The notes beneath the pieces are model-generated. The model was not told where the DNA came from. It did not search any database and saw only the letters and a program-made list of their open reading frames with translations. Both the position numbers and the translations under genes were made by a program. DNA of 64,000 nt. Origin: Siniperca chuatsi. Taxonomy: Eukaryota > Chordata > Actinopteri > Centrarchiformes > Sinipercidae. This document shows, one piece after another, positions 26,352 through 37,334 of this stretch. The stretch covers positions 16,339,888-16,403,887 of the forward strand of contig NC_058053.1 in NCBI RefSeq assembly GCF_020085105.1, written 5' to 3'. The stretch's first letter is position 1. Every line of letters begins with the position of its first letter.

Positions 26352-29300
26352 TACATCCAACAATCTAAAAAAGTCTTCTTATATTCACATCATGAGACAG
26401 AGGATGAAGAGATGCCAAAGGAGTATGACATACCTTGTGTGGGTCCACCTCGTCTCATAGCATACAAGCCAGAGCCAAAACAAACTCATCATGCTGGAAA
26501 GGTACCGTCGACTTAGTCCTGTATCTCTATATTGCCCGTAGTGCCTGGAAATGACAGTGATGGCCGTTTTTCATTTCCCAACAGTAATAGCAGCATGTGG
26601 AGGCTATAATATCAGAGGTGGCGAGGTGATTGTGAATCTGTTTTTTGCTGCACTGCAGGTTCCAGAGGTTGAATCTAAACAGGATGTGCATCTTGCTCAG
26701 TGTGACTATTGCCAGCAGCTCTGTCAGCCCTTCATACAGAGTGAACTGCTGGAAAACGAAACAGACTTTGAGAGGGTGAGTGTAGCTTGTTTACCTCCAA
26801 CAAGAAATTGAAAATAAATTCATTACAGTCATAATGACTGTTCAGATAACCTTTCCAGAATGACAAAACCATCTCAATCTGTGGTGGGAAAAGCATCATA
26901 GAGGAGGAGCACTGCTTGTTTTTTTTCTTTTATTCAGCTCTTTTGTTGTGAGCAAGCTAAACAAATGAGAGAGGTTATCCTGGAAGAGAAAGAAAAATTG
27001 GCACAGAAGGAGTCAGGTAGAAAGATTGATGTGAACCTTCATGCACCCGTCATGAGTGAGAGGGAGAGGGAAACTACTCAATTGCAGGCAAGGAAGAGGT
27101 TAGTAACGTGCATGCCCTGTCCCTTCTGCATTTATTTTATATGTTGCGAGGAGCGTGTGGAGGGCTGTTGAGGACATACATGAACAGTAACTATACTGTA
27201 TGGCATATATATTGATACTGATTGTACTATATTGCATGCCATAAAACAACTCAATTTCTCTTAGTGTTGACTGTAGCAGGAAATATGACGTGGCTTCTGA
27301 ATTTGGTTCTCAACATGCCCTTCAAGTTTTGGCGTTGTATTGTACATTTTTCCCTTGCACTTCTGCAGAAAATAACTTTGTCAATTTTTAATGTAGGTTG
27401 AGACATTTGCAGAGAAAAACTAAAAATGAGAACTTGAATAAAGAATTAAGTAAGTATCCAACCCGAGGCCCTAGTCTACACAAATTAGTACAAATGACAA
27501 AGATAGTAGTATAAGTATGCAGTCTTTCATGCTTCTCATTGACAAAACATCAATAAATGGATATTCTCCTTCGTCTGCTCAGGCCTCAAAAATAAAACCT
27601 CCGTCAGGCAGTCAAAACAGATTCCCTACATCAATGATGAGCCTCACATTCCTCGGAATAATATCAGATCTACACTACAAGAGGAGACAGATGGTGAGCC
27701 AAAGGTATGTTTGAAGATATGTTTTCAAAATGGCTTTGTTGTTGCCATGGCCTCTCTTATATAAGAATAATTGCTTTATCGTCAGTGTATTTACCAGAAA
27801 AGTTATAAATAACTTGACTATTTTGTGTCACAACTCAAGGAAGCAATTAAGAAGTTCTACAAAAGTGGGAAATGTTTTCTCACCTTATATCCAGACGGAA
27901 CAGGTAATGTTTTGTATCCTTTTAAGCAGTGCATAAAGTGGAAGATCAAGGACAAGGTCAGAGTACTTAATGAGAGGGTACACATTTGTTCCCTTTGATA
28001 AAAGGTTTGTACAGTGTTAATGATCCTTAATAGACAAAGTTATCCTTCTGGGAAAGCAGCCATTATAATATCCTCTGCAGAAGCTGATGACTTCACTTAC
28101 ATAATCTTGGAGGACAGGGACATAGCACCCAGCATCAAAGGCATTTTCACAAATAAAGGCCACTCCACATGCTACCATCCCAATGGAATGATATGGTAAT
28201 TGTTACCATAATAACTGTTATTATAATAATTGAAACAAAGTTCTTACCAAAATAAGGCCTTAAAGGAATAGTTCCACATTTTGGGAAATATGCTTATTCA
28301 CTTTCTGGTGGAGAGTTAAATGAAGTTGATTGATACCACTCTCATATCTTATCAGTAAATGAAGCTACAACCAGCCGCTGCTTAGCTTAGCTTAGCATAA
28401 AGACTGGAAACTAGGGAACTGTGTCTGAAGGTACCAAAACCGTTAAAAACACCAATTTGCTGCCAAATTAACCAGCAGAGACTCCAGGAAGTTACTGGTC
28501 CCAGACAAAAGTAGTCTTTAACATGTTAATTAGTGAGTTTTAGAGATGCTGGTAGGTGTATTTTGTTATCTTCAGACACAGGCTAGCTATTTCCCCCTGT
28601 TTCCAGTCTTTATGCTAGATAAGCTAACCGGCTACTGGCTGCATAGTGTATTTAACAGATAAATATGAGAGTGTTTCAATGTTCTCATCTAGCTCTTCGC
28701 CCGAAAGCAAATAAGCATAGCCTATTTCCAAAAATGCCAAACTATTCCTTAAATTCAATTAGTTAATCAGTAATCAAATATTAATGTTTTATGTGTTTTA
28801 GTGTTCTTTTTGACCCGAAATAGCTTTGTGATTAACCTGCTGCTCTCATGCTACAGGTCAGGATGTGCGTGTTGCTAATTTCTGTGGTGTGTCTAAAGGT
28901 TGAATCTGACCCCTGTTGGAGGTCTCTGCCTCAGTGAGACAGGAGCTATGAAGAGGCGCTGGAATTGGTTGTATTTTGACCCGCATGTACGTAACCTTCC
29001 CTTCCAGCCTCTAACCTTTGCCCTGGGTCCACACATCAGTGTGCGTATACACTCACAAGAACGCATGTACATCACCTTCGCACATCGGCAAAACAGCGTG
29101 CGCTTCAGTGTGGGGTCAAAGGTTAAGGTAGGTAATGATAAATGCACCATAAATGCACATGTGGTGATTTACTGTTTCTCTTTGTCTTATACATGAAAAA
29201 TATAGGAGCCTCCATGTCAACTGCATGCAGCAAAGTACAGCAGCCATTAATGATTTGCAATATGTGCACAGAAAAAAAGAATACATTTGAAAAGGGACAA

Positions 29301-29559
29301 TTTTATTTTTCTTTCAATGCAGCTCATTTATCCAGAGAGCCATGACAAGCTGTGGCAAGACGTTCTGGAGAGATATATCCAAATGAAGAGCTCAGAGATT
29401 TACTCTCTGCTTGGCCAGATGCAGACCTGCATGTCCCACCACTCTGCAAATCTGAGCAACATTAAGCCACATTACAGTTTCATTGCCCAGACGCAGCGGC
29501 TTAGCAGACAAATGGAAAAGGAGAAGTCACCCGAAAAGATAAAGGAGCATGTAAATTAA
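23669..29559 (+). CDS. erich6b-like: ERICH6/FAM194-family protein, tandem copy 1, at least 12 exons
   Basis: Recognised exons: 23669-23936, 25322-25443, 25553-25623, 26397-26501, 26659-26775, 26938-27098, 27397-27449, 27583-27704, 27840-27913, 28040-28195, 28899-29127 and 29323-29559. Biochemical function is unknown. The FAM194 domain lies in exons 9-11: YPDGTGNV, then YPSGKAAIIISSAEADD, CYHPNGMIW, LPFQPLTFALGPHISVRI and NSVRFSVGSKVK. Exons 5-6 carry a candidate metal-binding CxxCxxxC...FCC pattern (CDYCQQLC, LFCCEQA). From exon 2 onward all phases match copy 2. Exon 1 ends in phase 1, but exon 2 needs phase 2, so a small exon is missing or the first exon is misjudged; the start at 23669 is provisional. 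The convergent cog3 two genes on matches human ERICH6B-COG3, supporting orthology with ERICH6B. Three transposon-like insertions sit in its introns. Confidence 0.82.
24157..24543. mobile_element. Angel-like TTAA-flanked non-autonomous element
   Basis: Starts TTAAAGGGAGAGTTCGCTCT and ends with the reverse complement of TTAAAGGGACAGTTCACCCC, with TTAA at both borders. This matches my memory of the fish Angel-type terminal sequence. It is 387 bp with no coding capacity, in intron 1 of the first ERICH6-like gene. It contains a near-perfect 33-bp-arm hairpin at 24416-24494. Confidence 0.8.
24760..25080 (+). repeat. Interspersed repeat, partner of the one at about 1.06-1.40 kb
   Basis: Shares diverged words in opposite orientation with 1060-1400 (see that entry). 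The ends are approximate. It lies in intron 1 of the first ERICH6-like gene. Confidence 0.4.
25697..26251. mobile_element. CACTG-ended fish DNA repeat, full-length-like
   Basis: Left part reads AAGTACATTTACTAAAGTACTG then TTAAGTACAATTTTGAGG; right part ends ACTTAAGTAAAAGATTGGAG and CCACCACTG. These are the inverted ends of a very common teleost repeat (ends CACTG-TGGAAGAAGTA type). No coding capacity. The left terminus has decayed. A fragment of the same end occurs at 48107. Confidence 0.65.
26314..26349. repeat. (AT)18 microsatellite
   Basis: Uninterrupted AT dinucleotide run ending about 47 bp before an exon of the first ERICH6-like gene, so it occupies the branch-site region of that intron. 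Confidence 0.95.
28260..28752. mobile_element. TTAA-flanked fish MITE
   Basis: Left end TTAAAGGAATAGTTCCACAT and right end the reverse complement of TTAAGGAATAGTTTGGCATT; inner arms also pair (GGGAAATATGCTTATTCAC with GCAAATAAGCATAGCC). TTAA borders both sides; 493 bp. The core contains the CTTAGCTTAGCATAAAGACT word typical of this teleost family. It is noncoding and lies in the intron before the largest FAM194 exon. The element starting at 42464 belongs to the same family. Confidence 0.8.
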
Positions 29560-31788
29560 GAGAGAAATACAGAATTGGCAAATGCTGATATAATTTGTGG
29601 CTGTGTTACAGTTTACAGCCTTGTGTTATTTTAAACCTCTGGAGTATCTGGTGCTTATAGTCATTCACGGTTACATTTAGACTGCAAAGGGCTGGAGCTT
29701 TATAGAAAACGATTTATGGAAGATTGGGTCAATTGGTTTGGCAATTCAGAAATTTCTGTAAACAAAGCTGTTCATAGTTAAAATGAACTAAAGGTGAAAA
29801 TTAAAAAAAATCTTAGGAAAGAAGCCCAGGTTGTCTGTGTTTGAGCCATATTTACAGTATTTAAAAAGACCACTGGGAGCAAATTAGTTTATACCTTCCA
29901 TAAGATCTGCTGTGATGGATTCAGAGCTAAACTGATTGCTTTTATGAAAGAGAACAGCTACACCACATAATTGAATGATGAATGAGACTGAAAACCTCCA
30001 GTTAAATACCTCTCCTAACAGCGTGACCAAGACCTTCAACATTGTTTGGAGACCAGAGTAATATTTCCAACACCTGACTTGTTATTGAAGCTAGTTCTTG
30101 TCCTTTCCTAAATAGAAAAACACAAGTTGTACATACATGTCTTCTACTTTATAAGAGCACAAACAGGCCAGCAGGGACAATAAACAGGCAGTAATCCATA
30201 AACACACAGAGTTTAACATAAATCCCCCTCATCCCTCTCTTCATCATCCATCTAATCCCACCTCTCGTTTCCGAAAATCATCACATGCCCATTTTCCCAG
30301 TTAAAACACTACTTTTCCAAACTAGTGATTACTAGGCATTTTTATGAAAACCAACTACTGGCAAACACCAAACAGTAGTAATAATAACTGTTCATCTGCC
30401 CATGAACATGCATGTTATGTTACTGTATTGTAACATAAATAACCATTCAGTCAGACATGTCTCCAATACAAAACCTAATGCGATCCTGGTATTGTGTTAC
30501 TAAGGTTTTTACAGGCAAAAAGCAAGGCTTCCTTCGGTTCCATTGAGTAAAATGGCATGAGATTAAGTTTTTAATTGGATGTTCAGATTCTGTATATTAT
30601 TTCTGATTTATTTAGGAAGTAAACATAATGTATTTGCAAATGCTAAATTGCATGCATTAGAGAACAATGCTTTGTGGTGTAAAGCTTACCAATATACAGA
30701 CATAGTAGAGTCTGAAGCCAATATTAATGAGTGCTACTCTTCTCTGTCTATTGCAGCTTATTTTCATATTGCAGACATAAGTTTTAGTCAAAGTAAACTA
30801 ACGTGCTGAACTATAGAGGGCGAATGTGGTAAACATTATACCAGCTAAACATCACTATGTTTGCATTTTCATTATGACCTTACAGTCATTGTGAGCATTT
30901 TAGTTAGCATTTAGCACAATCAATTTCCTCAACAACTCAAACACCTGATTTTAGTAAACATTCAAGAAGAAGTAAAGGCTGTGAGAGACAGAAAGTATGA
31001 CAAACTCTACGGTGCAGTTTCGTGGTACACACCATGTCAAAATGAAAAATACCCACGTTAGTAGCATCCCTTATGAAAATAAAACATATATGATGGTGGA
31101 TATCACATAGGCTCTCCAATCAACATATTCATGCTGTGTCAAAAGGTACCTACAGTTTGTGTAAATTGAAAAGAACACATCTAGGTCTGATCTTCATTTC
31201 AATGCATTTTCAGTTTACTAGCTGATGACATTACATCAGCAACATTATTTTAATCTATACTATAACTAGCCTAATCTTACAGTCAATTGCAGACTACTGT
31301 AATGATTTATTTCCATTGTCTAATTATGTACAGTACTGCCCAAACACAAGGTTTGCAATTTGAAATTTTTAAGAAAAAATACTATACTACCTAGTATATG
31401 ATAGAAGCAAAACAAATCATTGAAAACACTAAAAAATATACTGTATATATAAAAGATGAGATGTAATTTAACAATGTAATGTTATGACTTGCACCACCGA
31501 ATGTAATGGCAATGGTGAGAACTACAGAAGAGATCAAATTAAAGAAGTGGTAGATTTCGAAGAACCTCAGTAGTTTTTTCTCTCTTTTTCTCCCATTTCT
31601 GTGTGTATGTGTCTACCATAGAAACAGTTGCTTTTTGTTCTATGGTTGCTATGGTACACTATAGGAGCAAAACATGCTGTTTTTATTTGGCAAATCTGTA
31701 TTTGATTCAAAATGTTTGGGGTTTTTTTTATTTGTGGTTTCTCTGCTCACCTGTTTCACAATTAATCAAGAATATCACAAAGGTGAAG
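29560..31788. other. Spacer between the two ERICH6-like genes
   Basis: About 2.2 kb without a supported exon. It holds one short interspersed-repeat fragment (30815-30925). I find no obvious leftover duplicated exon marking the breakpoint of the tandem duplication. Confidence 0.5.
30815..30925 (-). repeat. Fragment of GCTAACATGC-type acanthomorph repeat
   Basis: The reverse complement reads GTGCTAAATGCTAACTAAAA, then TGCTCACAATGAC and GTTTAGCTGGTATAATGTTT. This matches the 5' part of the larger copy at 51015-51462 (TGCTCACAATGTC, GTTTAGCAGATATAATG). Confidence 0.6.
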
Positions 31789-34700
31789 ATGCAAACACTT
31801 AACCCACTGGGCAATTCAGCTGAGATGGATTCAACAACAAATCCTGGACTTGCAAATAAACAGAGGTTAGGAAAGACTTTAGTCAAAAATTCAACTTCAA
31901 ACAAAGTTGAAACAGCACCTATCTGATTCAGTCTCTAAATATGAACATCATGCTTCCCATACAGTACAGTAGGTATTACTTATTGCAGGGCAGTGGTATT
32001 GGATTGTATTATATTGTACAGGTGCTTGAGTTACCCCCTGTACATGTTTGGGCTAATTAAGCTGATAATGAAGAACTGGTTCCAGTGTAAGCTCATGTGA
32101 ATATCTGACGATCCACACGTTTGACGGGAGAGTTGTCACCAGAATCAGCGTTGGTACACAGACTGACTGGAGACAAGAGGAAGAGTGCAGTCAAGGTACG
32201 GTTTCTTCACATTTCATGCTAATTATGAATCTCTGACCTCGGTTGATAAATGGCTGTGAATGTCTTAAGATAATTTTGCATTTTCAGACTATAAATACCC
32301 AAACCAAGAAACATCGAAAGCTCCTCAAAAGAATGTGGGGTTGACATCTGAGCAGATGAGCGTGTTACGGTGGGGTAAATACCCAGAAGATGGTTTACGA
32401 CGACAAACTCACAATGAGGTATTCTAGCTTGTAAACCCCCCCACTCTCAACTGCAGATGATGTCCTTGACAAAATGAAAGCTTTGCTAGGACACTCAGAG
32501 AGAGGTTTCTCTGAACTTGATTGAGTATTTTCATGTCATTAAACTAACATTTGAAATGCACTTTGTGAGGGGACCTTAGACAAATAGTGAATAGCTGAAA
32601 TTAGCATATATAAGGTCTTTTTGTGTGTTTTAGAGATATATTTACAATTGGCAAAGAAATACTGAATTTGAGTTTTCATAGCCTTGTCTATCCTTGTCAC
32701 AGTGTCAGTTTTATCTTGTGAAAGATGATATGACATGGTATCCAGAGACATGGAGTTTCACGGTTTTGATTTATTCATGAAGCACAAGTTTAAGACCTCA
32801 AAGAATTTAATAAATTATGAAGTGTCTGTTTTTTCTTCTCAGAGCTTCCCTAAAAACATGAAGTCTGAGTTGGAGATATCCCCAGATAATGAAGTGTTGG
32901 ATTCACTCAGCAAGGAAACTCCCCAAACTCCTGCAGCCTGTCAAGGTGAAACTGAGGAGTCTTTAACTAATCTGGACAAGGTATGGGGGGGGAAATGCCA
33001 CTTTTAAACCGCTCCTTCCCCTCTTCTCATATAAATGACTTCATTTACGGGACATGCAATTAGTCTACGTTTGTCTCGTATCAAAACTTACCTGTCCTTG
33101 TTTTAAAATATGCCAGACTGTAACATGCTTTTTGAGTACCTCATTACCTGGAATATTTGGACACTATGTATTTGTGACACTTTTTGAGAAAGAAAATATG
33201 AATTAAAAAAACTAAGAAATAAGTGTCTACTCCAAAAACGTTTTCAGATACCAACCTCAAGTGGATCAGAATCATCAGAGGAGTCGCTGCAGACTGTGTC
33301 GAACATTTACTGTGTGCACTGCCAGCAGCTGAAGAAACCGCCACTGACCAGTGATCAGATAGCTAACAGCATTGACCCAAAAGAGGTGAGAGAGTGAGTG
33401 TGCAGCTAACACTGCTGTCAATATGGTGACATACTCACGTTAAATAAACACTGACTGAACTGAAAAAAAAGAGTGATTTTGCTCATTTTGACGTTTGCTG
33501 TATTCAGTGTTAATGTGTGCAGCTTGGAGTTGAGATTATTATGGAAACAAATAATAGCCATAACAATCTGAATCCTATAAGCAACCTAACACCTTACTTA
33601 CAACACAGACCATCTGAATTTAAGAGGTGATATTTCCAGGTTGTAATTTCAAGTAGCGCAATTTCAAAAACTTGATTAAGTATTTTTGGTCATGCTAACA
33701 GCAATGCCTCAACAACTACTGGGTGGTTGCCAGGACATTTTGTATACATATTCATGGTCCCCAGAGAACGAAGCTTACTGACTTTCTCTTTATTGCCATA
33801 ATGAGGTTGACATTCGTGGTTTAGAGTGAAATATCTTGATACAACTGGACGGACTGCTGTGAAATTTAGTGCACAAAAGATAAATCCTAATTACTTTGGT
33901 GATCTTCTGACTTTCTAAGTCCTTTCTAATTTGTCCAATATTTTTGTTTAAGTATCCTTGGTAGCACAAATGGTGTCTGATTTTCTGATTATTTGACTTC
34001 ACTTAGATTCTTAAATCAGAATTTGACTCATTGAGCAATTTGAATATTTATCTTTTGGGCACTTGAATTTCCTGTCTGCATTCATGAACTCTTTGTAAAA
34101 TAAAGTTTTCAAGAACCACTTAAAAACACCTTTCAAAGGGGAATTCAAACCACATGAATTAAGATACATTTCAAAGTGAACTATTTCAATGCTATTAATT
34201 ATGATATGGTATTTGATTGTTAACATTATGTATTCATGAATGGTTGGATTTTACAATTTGCTTTGCTTCAATAGGAGATGAGTAATAATAAATGTTAATA
34301 AACAATAATTGCAAATTTGCAACCAGAGTGTATGATTTTTGTAGCATTTCTAGATTTACTAGTATTTTTTCTCTCTTTGTTTCAGTTTTTCTGCTGTGAG
34401 AAGGCATGGAAATTATCAGAGATTTTGCAGAAGGGTGCAGCGGTTATCACTGAAGAAACCGTGACTGATATGGACCCAGCGATGCAGACAGATCAAAGGT
34501 CAGGATTGCTCTTGTCCATTATTGGCTTCCACCATTAAATGGTTTTCAAATTAAATTTCCATGCCATTGAATCCTTGGTGCTACATTTTCCATGATACAC
34601 CACAGGTTGAAAGGTTTGGAATTTGAAAGGAGCTCAGATCATCAGACACCTAAAGCAGGTTACACTTACACACACACCATCCACCACAGTCAGTTATCTT

Positions 34701-36181
34701 GTGCAGATTAAATTTACTTATCTTTCCCTTTTGTTCATCCATGCCATGACACCTTTAACTACATTACAGGACACACACAACAAGTATCTGCCACCCTACA
34801 CAATCAACTCTCAGATGATGCTTGGACTGCAGAGAAGGACATTTCATTCCCTGAAGTAGAAATCATGGATTCTGAAAACACTTTCTCTTTCAAAGTAGGA
34901 CATGCTGGACAGAAGGTATTAGCATATGTTGAAATCACAATTGTTTTTCACAATTGAGGTGAGGCCCTATCATGACTATTGCTGAGAGTATAGAAGCTTA
35001 CATTAATGAAGAAATCTCTTTGGTTCAACAGAGGACGACAACGCTTGTCAAACACTACAACAATGGTCAAACATTCAGTGTGATTTCACCAGATGGAACC
35101 GGGCAGGTGTGGTATCTTTTAAAGTGAATCTAAATGACAATTTACTGCCATGATATCATAAATACTTCATGTTTGATTGCTCACCTTAACCATATTTAAA
35201 AGCTATCCTTCTGGAAGGCTCGCTATTCTTGTATCTGCTGCACAATCAGCTGACTGGTCGTGTGTGGTGGTCCTGGAAGACAAACATATGCAGCCTCGCA
35301 TACAGGCAGTTTTCACCACCAGAGGACAGGGTACCTGTTATCACAACAATGGCTGTATTTGGTATGATTGGTTGTTTAATCATTCCTAATGTTTTATTTC
35401 ATAGTGTAAATATAACAGCACATTATTTTGTAATTAAAATCTATTTCATTATCATCCGCTCTCTGTAGAAGCATTTCAAGTTTAGTTTATTTTAATTATT
35501 GATAAAACTGGCAGAGACAGAAATAACGACCTGTCTGGGTGAGACAATAAAACCCCTGTGGGGCTTATTGTTCACAAGCTGCTTTTCTTTATTAGGGTGA
35601 ATCTGACTCCATTGGGAGGCACCTACTGCAGTGACACAGGAGATTTGAAGAAACACTGGAGGTGGCTGGACAATAAGCATCATGATCATGTTCCACCCTG
35701 GCAGCCCCTCTACCTGACACTGAGCCCTCACCTCAACATCCGCATCCAATCCCAAGAGCACATCTGCATCGCTTTTACCTCTGGCGAACACAGCGTACGG
35801 CTTAATGTAGGGACAAAAGTGAAAGTAAGTTAGTGTGGCTTGTGGTATTAATATTCATTTGTAGCAATAGTAGAAATAAAAAGGGATGTGAAGAGTAGAT
35901 CCAATTTTAGGCCAAATGATTGCTTTACTATATATATTTCCTTGCTGTCGTAGCTGAAGCAAGGCAAAGGTCTAACACTGCCGGGGCCTGACACGCTTCA
36001 GAGTTATCTGCAGCAGAAGAGTGCAGAGATCAATGTCCTGCTCCAGAACATCCAGTCCCTCATCACCTATCAAAAGACTGTCAGTCCACGGAAGGTCAAG
36101 CCCAAGCAAAGCCTCCTCTCACAGATGGAAAGACGGCGGCTGCCAATGAAACAGCAACAGTCTGCCAAGAAGACCCCCTAA
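31789..36181 (+). CDS. erich6b-like: ERICH6/FAM194-family protein, tandem copy 2, 12 exons, about 531 aa
   Basis: Exons 31789-31865, 32092-32195, 32288-32418, 32843-32980, 33248-33385, 34386-34498, 34606-34658, 34770-34915, 35032-35111, 35203-35361, 35596-35824 and 35954-36181; the frame is continuous. The FAM194 domain spans exons 9-11: SPDGTGQV, then YPSGRLAILVSAAQSAD, CYHNNGCIW, PWQPLYLTLSPHLNIRI and HSVRLNVGTKVK. Exon 11 is exactly 229 nt in both copies. The first cysteine cluster is reduced (CVHCQQLKK versus CDYCQQLCQ in copy 1), while FFCCEKA is kept. An acidic, serine-rich middle (exons 4-5) fits the glutamate-rich family name. The C-terminus after the domain is basic and unlike copy 1. 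Tail-to-tail with cog3 about 1.15 kb away, as for human ERICH6B and COG3, so this copy is in the ancestral position. The role is unknown; the start is the best ATG in exon 1 but unproven. Confidence 0.86.
33690..33960 (-). repeat. Acanthomorph interspersed repeat, reverse copy
   Basis: Contains TTCATGGTCCCCAGAGAACG, ATGAGGTTGACATTCGTGGT, AGAGTGAAATATCTTGATAC and TTACTTTGGTGATCTTCTGA in order. These are the reverse-strand words of the family seen at 51015-51462. It is noncoding and lies in an intron of the second ERICH6-like gene. Confidence 0.65.
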
Positions 36182-37334
36182 AGCTGATGATGTCCTTGAA
36201 TGGCAGTTTCTCATTTGTGTGAAGTGACTCGTACTGTAGCGTTCCGAGCATATGATTTCAATGACAAAGTGCTTTCTAGAAATAAAACCAAAGAACATCA
36301 TTAACCTTTTTTTAATCAGAATGTTCATAAATAGTATAACTGTACATATCATTTTACATGGGACACACCAAAGCAAATGTTATATTGACGTTGTCCTGTT
36401 GCTTTTGTTACTCTGTGAGGACCACTAGGAAACATACCCATAAATCATACAGTAAAACTGTCAAGGTCAACGGTCCATTATTTTGTCAGAGTAAAAGTAT
36501 ATTAGTTTCAATCAACTTATGTATAAAAAGAAAAAAGTATAAAACATAAGATTTAATTGTATTTGTACATATTTGCACCAGAATAACAAAAATGTGATTT
36601 TGCTCTGAGGGGAAAACCTGTTGGACCTGAGTGTCCTGTAGCACATCAGGCCACCATAGAGTTCTACTAAATGTTACAAAGACTGTTACATTTTAAAATA
36701 GAGGAATAAAATATTTTTCAGCATTTTTCTCATTATCCTTCCAAACCCATTGAGGGAATCCAGGCATCAGAATGCAAGCCCCCTTTACTGGCCATTAGCT
36801 ACCTGGCTGATGAACAACCCTTTAGTGCCTCTATTTGCACACCCCAAGTGTCCTTGTCTGAACACTCTTAATACAATTCACCCCCACCCTCAGATAGTGA
36901 AAAATTATTTGTATTCAAAACAATTTGGTGTATTTGGTGTTAAGAGAGATGCTGTGACTGTGATAACAAATCCACCCATGTCAAAATGGATTTCTCCTAC
37001 ATGAAAACAACGCTAAACACAACACCACCTTCAATTTTTGTCAAACTAAATTATTAACTCTGTACCCAAAATAATACCTTCCACTTCCCGTTTGTTATGG
37101 ACTGCAAGATGAATACCTGAACCTCGACATACTTGTAGCTACTTGAGCCTCTTTGGCCTTGTGCAGGATTTTGTTTTTGCCATCAGTTCAGTGCTCCCGG
37201 TCCAGCTTGCAGCTCAGGTGCAGTTCTCTGGTCATCTCGCCTACTCAGCCTCACAGCTCCTGGTCATGGCTGGAGTTGCAACATCCTATATATCCAGAGG
37301 GTGTTCACCAGCATCTCCACACCGAACTTGGACA
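36182..37334. other. Convergent 3' flank of second ERICH6-like gene and cog3
   Basis: Holds the 3' UTRs of two tail-to-tail genes. The plus-strand polyadenylation hexamer is at 36281. On the minus strand no AATAAA is obvious; an ATTAAA variant occurs at about 36310. If cog3 uses it, the two transcripts would nearly meet. Confidence 0.5.
36281..36286 (+). promoter_or_regulatory. Candidate polyadenylation signal, second ERICH6-like gene
   Basis: AATAAA lies 100 bp downstream of the stop codon. Confidence 0.6.

Noticed and set aside
26160-26396. Upstream extension of the ERICH6-like exon as a 118-codon frame with an isoleucine-tyrosine run
   Set aside because: The run is translation of the AT microsatellite and of the CACTG-type repeat.
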